In this document: one piece after another, positions 12,085 through 24,100 of the stretch
Numbering within the stretch: the stretch's first letter is position 1
Layout: each line of letters begins with the position of its first letter
NCBI GenBank assembly: GCA_015680685.1
Contig: MNCI01002303.1
Span: forward strand, 177,947-241,946
Reading direction: 5' to 3'
DNA: 64,000 nt
From: Gnetum montanum
Taxonomy: Eukaryota > Streptophyta > Gnetopsida > Gnetales > Gnetaceae
Made by a program: the position numbers and the translations under genes
The notes under the pieces: model-generated
The model's database searches: none
What the model was told of the DNA's origin: nothing
Seen by the model: the letters and a program-made list of their open reading frames with translations, nothing else

Positions 12085-12440
12085 CATTGTACTCTTGATA
12101 AGGAAGCTCCTCCTTTTCTTTTGATAATAAAGTTAAAGGAAAAATATCTTCACAAGTAGTTAGTTGATTCTAGAGCTACCTCTACTATTATGCCATTATA
12201 TATATTCAAAAAGCTTAGTTTGATTAATGAAAAGTCCAATAAAGAAAATTTTCAAGTGGATAAAAGTAGAGTGAAGATTATGGATCAGTTACCCATTATT
12301 TTATTAGAAATTGCTTTTGAACCTTGTATCAAAAGTAGAGTAACTATTCAAGTGGAAAACATACTAGATTTACATAGTCTTTTGTTGAGTGAAAGTTTGA
12401 GTAAAAGTTTCTTTGGTTACATATCAATAGGTTACTTTCA
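12085..12440 (+). pseudogene. Aspartic protease of element A
   Basis: The segment APPFLLIIKLKEKYLHK is followed by a stop and then LVDSRATSTIMPL. The active-site D-S-G has become D-S-R. The B copy keeps CLVDSGATSTIIPL, which confirms the identity. Downstream, KSRVTIQVENILDLHSLLLS corresponds to the second protease block. It lies directly before an RNase H domain, not before reverse transcriptase, which is unusual. Confidence 0.75.
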
Positions 12441-12599
12441 TATGTGTCTACCTTAGAAAGGAGAGCTGAATCAAATATACATATATAATGAACCTTTGAT
12501 GAGTGAAAAAATTATTTCAAATAGAAAGAACAAAGTTATTGAAATAAGAGCTTTTGAAACCAAAATTTGCACACTTCAAGAAGTTGATAATTCAGGAAA

Positions 12600-13010
12600 A
12601 GAAGAATTTTAAGATGAGAGCTAATGGGATGTATACTTTGATGGTTCTTGTAACTCCAAAGGTGTAGGAGCTAGAGTAGTTCTAGCAAAAGATGATTTCA
12701 CAAAAATATTTTAGGTAATTCATCTAAAGTTTCCTTGTACTAACAACAAGGTCGAATATGAAGCTTTGAGTATTAGAATTAAAATAGCAATGAAAAAAGA
12801 AATAAAGGTAATCATCATAAAAGGAGACTCAAGATTAGTTTTTGAACAAGTTAAAGGTGATTGTGTAGTAAAAATCTCATTATCACAGCCATATACATAG
12901 CTTGTCTGCAAAATGTTGGATCAATTTCATCATTATAATCTAGAACATATAGGTAGAAAGGATAATTATATAGCAAATGATTTAGCAATAGTAGCTTCAT
13001 CATTAGATGT
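12600..13010 (+). pseudogene. Extra archaeal-type RNase H of element A, upstream of RT
   Basis: The region reads WDVYFDGSCNSKGVGA, then NNKVEYEALSIRIKIAM, then IIKGDSRLVFEQVKGD, then EHIGRKDNYIANDLA. These are the D, E, D and final D/N blocks of the RNase H fold in the archaeal/plant-type form known as the second RNase H of Tat-lineage elements. It would remove RNA from RNA-DNA hybrids. Position is the oddity: it lies between protease and RT, whereas element 4 has it after the first RNase H. Stops occur near 12718 and 12898. Confidence 0.75.
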
Positions 13011-13500
13011 GAAAAAAATAGAAAGTTATGAAGGTGTAATGATCAAGAATGAACATCAACCATCAATACCAAATAACATAAAACATTTACAAGTATTTGC
13101 ATATGATGCTAAATTGCTTAGATTCTTAAGGAATAAACAAGAATTTAAAAGTTAAATCATACCTAAAATAGCATCAAGGTTGAAGACAAATTCCATTCCT
13201 AAAAAGGTGATTGATTATGAACATGAGTTTAGCAAAAAATTTCTTACTAGAAAAGATATACAAAATCTAGATGATCAAGCTTTTGAAGTAGTAAACCTTG
13301 GATCTACTAAGGTACCAAAGATGTTAAATGTCACAAAAGAAAAGGATTCACTTTTCAAGAAAAATTTATTATTACTCCTAAAAAGTAATTTGAAAAATTT
13401 TTCTTGGTCTTATGATGATCTTAAAACTTTTAGACTAGATGTAATGACACATAAAATTCTTTTGATAGATAATTGTAAGATAGTTAAACAAAAATAAAGA
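13011..13500 (+). pseudogene. Connector between extra RNase H and RT (element A)
   Basis: Two adjoining open stretches (to 13155 and 13180-13497) with charged, helical composition. The second ends in NLKNFSWSYDDLKTFRLDVMTHK, which fits the (F)AWSYxDMPG(L)D segment that always precedes gypsy reverse transcriptase. So this is the N-terminal lead-in to RT. The B copy is homologous up to 28037, where it is cut off. Confidence 0.65.
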
Positions 13501-15130
13501 AAATTTAATCATCATTTGGGCTAGCTATGGAAGTTGAGATAAATAAGTTATTACATGCTTGAATCATATATCGAGCATGATATTCAACATGGCTTGATAA
13601 CCTTATGCTAATAAGAAAGAAGAATGATGATATTAGGCTTTGTGTAGATTTTAGAAACTTGAATGAAGCCTCAAAAAAAAGATAAATATCTACTTCCTAG
13701 AATCGATGAGATGTTGATCAAAGTATTAGGTTGTCAAGTATATTCTTTCCTATATGGTTTTTCAAGCTATAATTAGATTATGGTAGATAAGGGTGATAAA
13801 TATAAAATAACATTTATCACCAAATGGGGAACTTTTTCTTACCATAGAATGTCATTTAGATTGTCAAATGCTAGAGCTACTTTTCAAAGAGCAATGGATT
13901 TAGCCTTTACAGGTTTAATATGGGAGTTTGCTTTTGTTTATTTGGATGATATCACCATCTTTTCAAAAAGGAAGAAAGATCATATTGGTCATCTTCAAAA
14001 AGTTTTTGACAAATGTCATGAGTATGGTATTTCATTAGATCCTAAGAAATGTATCTTTGGGATTAAATTTTTAAGTTTACTAGGTGATGAGTGGCGAGGT
14101 ACCCCTACACTCAACCATATGAATATGAGTGCTTCATGCATGATCCGGTCGAACTCCTTGGACGTACTAGTTTTGGTATCTAGATGGTTATTCATAGGTC
14201 GCAGTTCATTGTCTTCCCACCTAGACTAGTATTAGCTTTGTCATGTATGGTTTAGTCCAGAGTGAGGTGTATGATGTGTTTCTACACTCGTACTACTCCT
14301 GAGTATGATGGAAAATAATATTAACTAAGCTAAGAGAGAGGGTGAGAGAGAATCTAAGCTAGCCTAAGTGTGATGAGCATTCATTCCTCAATCATTCATA
14401 CACATCTTGGACCTCATGCACGACTATCACTGGGGTTACCAAGCACAGATCCTAGGTATGCTACTGGGTTGCCAAGTAGTCACACTTAAATGCTCGTGAT
14501 CAAGTCACACTCATTAAGCGTTTCATAAGAGTTTAGGGTGAAGAGATATTAACTAAGAAAGTAGTAAATAACAATTAAATAAATAATTAAACTAAGTAAA
14601 TGCTGTAATGATGAAGTAATCTCAATCTTTATTTCCAGTCATGTGCGTGTCCAAGTACGTCACAGTCGAATAAGAATGTCATACAATTACAATCACCACA
14701 CTGTGAGCATGCACTGAGAAATAATTCTAACTCTGAGAAGGGAAAAATACAAGTGTTTGGGTAAGTAACTAAGAACTAAATCCTAGAACAAGGAAAGCCA
14801 CCTCTTATTTATAGAAATTGAGGCAGGCCGTTGCGATATCACGGTTGCAATATCACAGCCAGCAAATTCATGACTCATCACTAGGTCATGTAATCTATCA
14901 AGAAGAAATTGCTATAGATAACTCCCAAATTCAAGCAGTACAAAATATCAAGCATCCAAAAAGTAAGAAGTCTCTTAAATATTTCTTTGGAATGATAAAT
15001 TTCATAAAGAAATGTATCCTTGGATTCACTAAAATTACTAAACCTCTTATGCATATGCTAAAGAAAGATGTCCTAGTAGAGAACACACCAAAATCAGAAA
15101 GAGAATTATTAGAAATTAAGAAAGCCATTC
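13500..15130 (+). pseudogene. Reverse transcriptase of element A, split by a solo LTR
   Basis: Motifs in order: DDIRLCVDFRNLNEAS, DKYLLPRIDEML, a degraded FxDGFSGYNQ block (FLYGFSSYN), TFITKWGTFSYHRMSF, ATFQRAMDLAF, and the catalytic FVYLDDITIFSK with the YLDD box intact. KKCIFGIKFLSLLG then breaks at 14084 and resumes at 14886 as HVIYQEEIAIDN, with the intervening 14085-14880 being an inserted LTR. A frameshift lies near 13672. The first catalytic Asp region is mutated, so the enzyme is dead. Confidence 0.85.
14085..14880 (-). mobile_element. Solo LTR inserted in the element A RT gene
   Basis: The ends are TGATGAGT and ACTCATCA, and both sides carry the 5-base target duplication CTAGG (14080-14084 and 14881-14885). 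Removing it restores the RT reading frame exactly. It is related to the LTRs at 44154-45058 and 46820-47306. Orientation is minus, judged from those copies, whose matching end is followed by a PBS, and from a minus-strand TATAAATA near 14806-14814. Confidence 0.85.
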
Positions 15131-15144
15131 AAGAAGCTCCTTAC

Positions 15145-15530
15145 TTGGTAAAACCAAAATTGAAAGAAGACTTCTGGTTATATGTTTTTTCTTCAAATGA
15201 TTTAGTTGTTGTAATTTTAACTCAAATAGATAAAGGTCAAGATGAACCAATTGGTTTTTATGGGTATTAATTAAAAGGTGCAGAGCTAAATTATTCATAC
15301 TTAGAGAAACAAGCATTCATAGTTATTAAGGTACTTTAGCATTTCAAATATTACTTGGAAAGCTCATTAGTTCATATAATGTTAATAGAGCCTATGATTA
15401 AACAATTCTTAGTCCAAAATAAAATTGGATTGAAGAGAGGAAAGTGGCTCATAAAGCTGCAAGGTTTCAAATTTTCATTGAAAATATGCAAAACCATTAA
15501 AGGAATAGGATTAGGCTAGAGAAGATGAAG
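15145..15530 (+). pseudogene. RNase H of element A (standard gypsy copy)
   Basis: DFWLYVFSSNDLVVVILTQ, then DEPIGFYGY, a stop, then LKGAELNYSYLEKQAFIVI, then FKYYLESSLVHIMLIEP and KWLIKLQGFKFSL. This follows the layout of the RT-linked RNase H of Ty3/gypsy elements. No second RNase H follows it here, because the extra one sits upstream at 12600-13010. Confidence 0.7.
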
Positions 15531-15559
15531 TATGTGTGCTTAAGAATCATGTGGGAAAT

Positions 15560-16780
15560 TGATACGATGAAGTATGCATGAAAGGTTCCAAATAACTTAA
15601 TTGCAAGTCAAAAGAGAGCTTTCTTCAAAAAGGCAAATAGATTTATGGTAAAAGATGAAATTTTATGCAAAAATGATTTTAGAGGGGTTTTCTTAAAATG
15701 TATTCATAATGATCAAATTAGTCCTATTTTAGAATAATTCCATGATCATTCCAATTTATTCTATGAAGCTTCTAAGTTTACTATGCAACATATACTTCGC
15801 TATGGTTTTTATTGGCCTAGTATGTATCAAGATATTGGTTTGAAAATTCAAAGATGTTACAAATGTCAAATTCATGGACCAAAGATCAAAAATGTTAGAG
15901 CTCCTTTAAAACCAGTAATTGCGGATAGATCATTTCAGGAAAGGGGCTTAGACTTTATTACTACAATTACTCCTTTGAGATCTAGACATATGTTTATTCT
16001 CACAGATACCGATTACTTTACCAAATGATATAAAGAAAAGGCTCTAAGAAAAACTTTAGCATTAGACATAATTAAGTTCTTGGAAGATCAAATTCTATAT
16101 CATTTTGATCTACCTAAAGTATTGGTATCTGATAATGGACCCACTTTTCAATCTAAAGAATTTATAACATGGGCAGTGGAAAATTCCATCTTTCTATTTT
16201 ATTCCTTAAATTATTATTCTTAAGGAAATGGCTTAGCTAAATCTACAAATAAAAAGATTATTTCTTAAATTATGAATTCTATGGATGGAAATCCATAAAA
16301 TTGGATCGATTACATACAATCTACATTATGGACCAATCATATCAGATGTAAGAAGGCTATCAGAATGTTAGCTTATAACTTGGTCTATGGTTTTCCTACT
16401 AGAAGTATGAACAAGATTATAAGTTTAGCCTTAGATTTTGGGCAACCATTTAGTGAGAAAATCAATAAAAATAGAAGTTTCATGACCATGCTCATCAAAG
16501 GAGAAGCTAAAATGGATAGAGCTAAAGATAATTTACTAAAGAATGCTTCTCAAGTTAAAAGGTGGTTCAATAGAAAGGCTTTGAAAAGAACTTTTAACCT
16601 TGACGATCTTGTATTATTATGGAATATGAAAAAGCCAAATAACTTTTTAGCAATATAGACTGGTCTATTTTAGATCAAGAAATAATTATCTGAAGACACT
16701 TACAAATTATCAATGCTAGATGGGATAGAGTTGCAATTTCCATATAATGTTTTGCACATAAAACATTATTTTGGACAACT
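15560..16780 (+). pseudogene. Integrase of element A
   Basis: The zinc-binding region survives as HDHSN..., LRYGFYWPSMYQDI and RCYKCQ. The core has GLDFITTITP and LVSDNGPTFQSKEF for the two Asp residues. The third block reads GLAKSTNKKII where GQAESTNKKII is usual, so the catalytic Glu is now Lys. The C-terminal tail has KRTFNLDDLVLLWNMKKP, a TG.F.IKK patch and HIKHYF. Several stops interrupt it. The protein would insert element DNA into the genome; this copy cannot. Confidence 0.85.
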
Positions 16781-16808
16781 ACCCACAACTTGAATTTATA
16801 TGTATAAA

Positions 16809-17007
16809 NNNNNNNNNNNNNNNNNNNNNNNNNNNNNNNNNNNNNNNNNNNNNNNNNNNNNNNNNNNNNNNNNNNNNNNNNNNNNNNNNNNNNNNNNNNN
16901 NNNNNNNNNNNNNNNNNNNNNNNNNNNNNNNNNNNNNNNNNNNNNNNNNNNNNNNNNNNNNNNNNNNNNNNNNNNNNNNNNNNNNNNNNNNNNNNNNNNN
17001 NNNNNNN
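16809..17007. other. Assembly gap in a TA-repeat tract
   Basis: 199 N bases flanked by TA-rich sequence (TATATATATAT on the right). The true length of the microsatellite is unknown. Confidence 0.95.
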
Positions 17008-17429
17008 TATATATATATATATAATAACATACATATAGTCTTATATAATATTTAATCATATAATATATATCCTATACGTATGTCTAGATGAGTCTATATA
17101 GTATTATTGAAGCATGTATATGTGAGAGTAAAAGTTTAAATAATATTTAATTTAAAGTGTTAGTTAAATTACTTACTTTATATTATCTAAAGTAATCGTT
17201 ACTTGTCATGTGTGTAAGTGGGAGTGATGGATAGATAACTAAATGGTAAATTAATTTCAACAACCAAATAGTGGAATTTCAATTAGCCAACCATATGATG
17301 ATGGAAATATAATAATTTTGGCTAAGTGGCAAAGTTAGTTAGTAGAATTGGTGGGAATTTAAAATTTACCTTACACTATATAAGGAGATGTGAATTACTT
17401 AGAAATGCATCGTTTTTCAATTCAAGGTT

Positions 17430-18143
17430 TAAGTGAAAAAGCAAAGAAAAGTGTTTAAGTGTGAGGTAGAAAATGGTTCTTGGAGAAAGAAAACAAGAAG
17501 GCATTTTATCCCATATGTCATGGGATGTTGTCTAGAGCATGTATTAAGATCCTATTGTAAGGAAACCACCTGTGGAGCATCAAGTAAAAGCACTTTCTTA
17601 CTTTGGCTGTCTAATGAGTTTAGATTTTTCACTGGTGGACTCTCCATACATTCCAATGTTTGGGGTAGCTTCCATGAATGCAACAGTCAAGTTGAATACC
17701 AAGAAGAGTCCAATAAAGATGATTATTGAAGAGAGGCTTTTATGTCTTAAGACATAGAAGCAACTAATTTGGAAAAACCTCAAAAATCAGTAGTCAAGGA
17801 ATTGGATGCAAAGGAAAGAAATATAGTTGTTAAAAACAAAGGTGAAGACCAAGTTGAGGCTTCAACTAGGCAAGAAGAGGAAAGAAGAGCATTCACCACA
17901 ATTGAAATTACCTATGAAAGGGTTCATGATATGAGAATCCCTCAAAGAGTTACTTTAACTATTCTTTTCCCACCTATAGAATAGTTGTATGAGATTATGT
18001 TTGTATAGTTTCCTAAGTTTTATAAGAAGTGAGGTTTTTATTTCATCAAAACTTAAGTTTGATGAAAGTGTTCCTCAAAAAAGATTTCTATTTCTATGTA
18101 AAAAGAAAAGTTTCCAAGAAAGTATATGTTTCTTAGTTAAAGT
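17430..18143 (+). pseudogene. Unassigned open stretches between integrase and PPT of element A
   Basis: Overlapping frames cover 17433-18213. The longest say nothing about function; one reads EHQVKALSYFGCLMSLDFS, others are lysine-rich (KRKEEHSPQLK) near 17870. A TATATAAGG box at about 17379-17387 lies upstream. The position, after integrase and before the polypurine tract, is where some gypsy elements carry an extra or env-like ORF, but no transmembrane or envelope signature is evident. I cannot name a product. Confidence 0.3.
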
Positions 18144-18164
18144 GAAAAAAGGAGGGATAATAAA
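18144..18164 (+). promoter_or_regulatory. Polypurine tract of element A
   Basis: GAAAAAAGGAGGGATAATAAA directly before TGTTGTAAAATTTC at 18165. A purine run ending at a TG dinucleotide where LTR homology would be expected to start fits the 3' PPT of element A. Confidence 0.6.
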
Positions 18165-21100
18165 TGTTGTAAAATTTCATCCATTTGATGGAGTAGACAA
18201 AGTTGAGAATTGAATTTGCCTAATTTAATTTATCATGAGTGACTGAAAGAAATATAAATGAAAGTTCTCAATTTCTATTACCATTTCCATGGTCATGGAA
18301 AATGTAATGCCTATTAATTCCAATATTTCTAATGGAATAAAGGTTAACAATGTTGCTTTTGCTCTATGGTGTAGAAATAATACATATTAAGATAGAGGTA
18401 AATTTATAAACCATTATTCAAAATGATGCCAACGTTTCTAATATGACAATGTCTTGACCAATATCTTGTGTCCAAATTGTCAATCAAGGTAATAATAAGA
18501 GATATAAAAAAATCATCAAAACAAGGTTGTTCAGAACAGAGGGTCTATTAAAAGCATTATTTCTCTTACTACTAGCTTCAATGAGAATAATAACCAGTTG
18601 ATAATATCATTAGTTGTATCTAATTTCTACATCAAAGTTTAGATTGTACCCTAAAAATCACTGAGCATTATTGAGATGGCTTGGTAACATCTATACTTAA
18701 GCCTTCAAAAGATGCTACAATTGTAGAAAATACAAAGGAGCAAAAATAAAATGCTTGTTTTATCTACAATTTTTTTTTTTTTGCAACATCAATCCCTGCT
18801 ATAGAGAAAATACATTGTAGAAGCTTTATTGCTTTTCAATTCCAAAAATGAGCAAGAGGGATGTAATAGTGTCTTTGATTTCATTTATAATAGAAGAAAA
18901 ACAAACAATAAATCTGCAAAGAGGGCAGGAAGGAGATTTATTTAAGAAAATCAAAATAAGCTCTCCAAGAAAATGTTACCCATTTTAGCTATTCCATGGA
19001 GTAGTGATTTCTGGTTTAAAAGAATTCATTGGATTAAAATGGTTGAATGGGCATTCATTGATTAAAGTATGGTAGAAAGATTGAGTCATTTGCAAAGTTC
19101 CATAAAAATCTATCTAAGATAGATCTCTTTGAATAATTGATGAGATAAAGTCAAATTGGTGGAATAAAATTTTCAAAGCATAGTACAAATTAGTTTTCAT
19201 AAAATATTAAGAATTAGTCACCTTCTCAAAGGTGAATTATAATCATTCATGTTAAAACATTGAGCAACAAAGGGCTATCAGCAATAGTTGTTATATTCTC
19301 TACATTGTGCAATTTTAAAAACAATAATTAAGTACAACAGAAGTAAAGTAAGACAAGCTTGATATATATAGTGAGATATATGGGATCGACTGCATGCATA
19401 AGCATTTTAACAGAACCAAAAAAAGAAGAGACAAAGGCTAAATTAAATATGGAGGCCATTATGAAACATTGTTAAGCATATGAGATTTTTCAAAACTCTT
19501 TATTATGAATATGGCCAACAATCATATCTTTACAAACAATGATAAAATGAGTTTATGTACTCAGCAATTAATCTAATGAAATAAACAGCCCATAGAAATA
19601 ATATAGTTGATTAAAATCTAGAAACATCAAAAACTTATGAAGGTTCACCATTAATTAAACTTCTATACTTTGGGAAAGTTAATTTCCTTGAGTTTTTACA
19701 CCAAAATTCTAAAAAATTTAAAAAGGAAGAAAATATATACATCTCTATAGAACCATCCAAATCACAAAAACCAAGAATTATAAAGAATGATGCAAGTTTA
19801 ATCTTCTCTAGAGCAATAGTAGTCTTGAATCAAGTTCAGAATACTAAATTATTTAAATTATATTTTTCTAATCAAGTTGAGGAAAGACTCAGATCAAATG
19901 GCTCAAGCAAGTGGCAAACATAGTGAAGCATGTTACTATGCATAACATTTCATCAAACACATGTCATGTATTCTCCATGCTACCACATTTCGGGCATTAA
20001 AATCAATCAATTCCTACCACATACACAACAATTTTTATCAAAGATAAGCTAAAATATAGAGATTAATGATTTCAAAAATAGAGTTTTCAGAAGAAAGAGA
20101 AGAGTACTAGAAAATGGATGAATTCCACTCAAGTTAGGAATTTGGTTTACAAAGCCATGAGAGTAGCTGGTAAGCACACGTGCCATTCCCATGAACTAAT
20201 GTAGGCCACACATCACATGCATCCTATAATTTATCATTTTTAGTGGTAGTTACAACCACAATGACCTCAATGTTAAAAGCTTTTGGAGGGTGGAAATTGT
20301 GGGAGGAAACATCATCATTTTGATTTTCAAAGAAAAAGAGAAAAACCCTAAATGATTCCTGCAATGTGTGACTACAAGAACAGTAAAAACAAAAGAACAT
20401 AAATAAATATGATGGATATAGCTCTTGGTAAAATGAAATTTTTCTCTCCATTGGTGTTGAAATCATCACTAGAAGAATTCTAGAGGAGGCTTTACAAAAA
20501 TGTGGAAAATTTACCAAAATCTTTAGAAATTTTGTTGAGGTAGCATTTGAAAATTTATAGGGTCTTACCTTAGGAGATGTCGAAAAAAGAGGGACACACT
20601 AACATAATAAGTAGTTTGTTGTAATTGTTTGTAGTTTGGTTGTGAAGTGGAGATTCCAATAATATCCACTGACAAATTTCATTGTGGCATCCATTGAGGA
20701 GATGCAAGTGTATTTTGAGGGCAACGACAGGTGCAGAGGTAATAGTCCCAATCCACCATTTATCTCAAATTTTTTGCTAATACATGGATGCCTCACAATA
20801 CTTTGATAGTTTAGATTGTTAAATTAAAATGAAAAAAATATCTACCTTATTGTTAGCATTTGTCAAATTAATCACGTGGCACCGATTCTATTAATTTGCT
20901 GAAACACATGGTTTTACCTTGACACCTTTACTTTTATTAACTTCAAAAGGGGGCTATTTTTATGGAAGAGGAGATTTAGGAGATATGTATTTTCTATTTT
21001 TTGTAACTTCCTATGATGATCTCCATGATATTTGTTGTCAAGAAAACACTTGGCAACCATAGCTCAAATTTCTAATAACTTTCTATGGAAGTTATAACCT

Positions 21101-24100
21101 CTAGGATGGTTATGAGTTAATACCCCTAGATATTTGTAATACCCTTAACTTTTCATGATTATTGTAATTACCCTAAGGTCATTATAAAAGGATCTTCAAA
21201 GGTAGAATTCAAAGGGGAAGGAAGGAAGCTTTTTGGAAAGAAGAAATTTGAATATCATTTGTACGATGGCTTGCTAAAGACATCATTTTGACTACTTTAT
21301 TTTAATCCTATGAGTTCATTCTTTCCTATTTTTTTTTAGCTACTTAGGTAGTGTTTTAGGTAGCATCATGCTTGGCATTTAAATTTGGGATCTTAAGATT
21401 GCTTTTATAGTTCTTTGTTACATGATAGTAGACTCCTATTAAAATTTTCCATAGAAGAGCCCATGTTGGAAAGCTTCAATAATAATTTAATAGAGAAGTT
21501 TATTATTCTACAATGTTTAAGGCTACTATTAGGATTGTTGTAAGAGAGCCCTTGCTATAGACAAGCCAGATGAGGAATTCAATAGTTTAGAGGGTTTAAG
21601 AAAATCTTTGATATTTTGATAAGATTGAAATAGCTTTTTGATTTGTAAAGTATATTCCTTTGGTATTTCAATCAAAAATTGTCAAATCTTTGAAAGCTTT
21701 GTTGTATACAATTTTTGACAGCTATTATCTAGCCAAAATAGAGACTCATACATGTTGTTTTATGCAATAATTTTTGGTAGTATAGTAGAGTTGTCTTTAA
21801 GAAATTACTTGTTTAAGCCTATAAAATTTGAACAATTCATAGATTTTGAATTAGGATTAACTTTATTGTGAAGTGTTTCCTTGTATCAATTTACCTTGCT
21901 TAAATATTTGATATTTTTACACAAATTTGCTTTCTTTTATTTCTCTTTCCATTGAATCTTACTTATTTCCAATTTTTTTTTTTGGAACCTTCTTTCTCTA
22001 GGGAAAATTAGGATTAGATTGGCAAAGTTGTGATCAAACATTTTTTGCAAAAAATTTCTTTGTTACAAGTAGGTATTATAAGCATTGTATAGACTAAGTA
22101 ATTGAACAAAATAGGAGTCTCCAACATCTCACAGTATTTCACAAAGTTGGTTGAATCTCTTTCATGATAGTCAATTACAGTTTTATACACAACCCAACTA
22201 TTTCAACATTTACAATAACAAACACATACTCATATTTAACTACTAAGTCTATTTGGACATATCTAGGCCTTGGTGTTGCCAGAGACTAGTAAGCACCTAA
22301 ATCCTATTTGAGGCACTCATTGGTGATTGTGTCCCAAATGGTCACCAATAGAAAAATAATAGTTAATTAGAATTTATAGCTACAGTAATTCAAATCCATT
22401 TTCCTGCATCACGTTTCTATGAAGACTACCATATTCCTCCAAAGTTTTCTGAACAAAGACCTCAAGGATGTGAAAATGCCACCTAATAGAGGATTTGTTA
22501 AAGGGGTTGAATACATCCATGGCTTCTCAATCTCATTCTACTACATGAAGCAATTGCAAAACACAATCTAATTTAATGAGGCATTCACGACAAATGAACC
22601 AAGACATAAGGGTTTTAGTCTACTTTCATAAAAACAAAACATAACAAAACAAAACAATAAAGAGATAGATCCACAAGACACAATTGCTAGTTCTATGTCC
22701 ATGAGGGTTTCAAAGTTCAAGGACGTTGCTCTCATCCTAAACCTACAACATTAATTGATTATTATTAGGTCCCAATGTGATGAAGTAGAAACACCCTAAG
22801 AAATATTGAAAGGGGCTAAACCTCACATGGAAATGGAAGGAATCCTACAACTGCAATGGCCTTTACCCTTTGATCACACTTCATTTAAACCTACTCATGC
22901 AACTAAATTAAACTAGAGTAATCAAAATGACCACAAAAAATATAATACCAAAGAAGAGCCATAGCAACAAAGAATTACAAAATATGCAAAAAAAAAAATT
23001 AAAGAAGCAATGGTAGGAATGATTTTTATCCAACACTGCTACTCCAATAATGTTCATCATGGTTCAAAAATGATGAATGATTGCTAAAATCAATGGATCT
23101 TTGCTTTGGAATTTTTGCATAGGGTTCCAACATTTCTCATAATTACTCTTTGCTCTCCAATGGTGCTGGTCATGGGAGCACATGGTAGCAGAGGATGTTA
23201 CAATGGCAATAGTGAAGGATCTAGAAGGGCCTATGGTTGTTGAGGAGTTTTGCATCATCAACATCAAAAATAGTAGACTCTGATGGCAAAGGACCTACAA
23301 ATATTGAGAAGTGTTAACAAATAAAGGGAAAACAGTGGCAAATGGTAGTATTTTTTTTGTTAACATGAGAATAAAGTGGTGCTGCATGTGGCAAATGTGT
23401 TGATGAACATGGTATTAAGGTTACATACCCTTAATAATGATATTTTAAAATTACAAATTGCAAATCTTGTAAACATGTAAAAAGGGGTAGGGTTTATGGT
23501 TTGAGAAAGAAGGATTTATGAGCATTGGATAAATATAATTTTATTTTTTGGGAATTGAAGATTTTCCATAATATATATAACTTTCATAAGAAGTTATAAC
23601 TATTTTTCTTTAATATTTATGATTTCTCATGAGACACTTTCCAACCATGGCTTAAAATTCTCATAGAAGTGACAAATTTCTAGGGTGGATATAAATTAAT
23701 CCCTTAGATATTTGTAACCCACCTTAACTTTTTGTGATGATTGTAACTATCCTAAAGTCACTATAAAAGGGGCTTTAAGGAAAAACTGAGAAAAAAGGAA
23801 GATTTGGAAAAGGTAATTGGAGATTACTTGTAAGATGGCTTGCTAAATACATCAATTCAACCACTTTTTTTTAATCCTATGAGTTCATTCTTTTCAATTT
23901 TGTTTTAGTTACTTAGCTAATGGTTTAGATAGTATCATGCTTGGTAATTAATTTTGGGATTTGCCCTAGATTGCTTTTATAGCTGTATTTTTTGTGCAAT
24001 ATTAGACTCTTATTAAGATTAGCCATAAAAGATCTTATGTTGTTGAAAAGCCTCAAGAGTAATTTAATAGTAATGTCTTAAGGAAGTTGCTTTTTTTGAG

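Noticed and set aside
14085-14880. A MITE with 7-base target duplication in RT
   Set aside because: Shifting the boundary by two bases gives TG..CA ends and a 5-base duplication, which fits an LTR, and the family is seen elsewhere with a PBS.
16675-17059. Long frames running through the N gap
   Set aside because: They are produced by unknown bases and a TA repeat.
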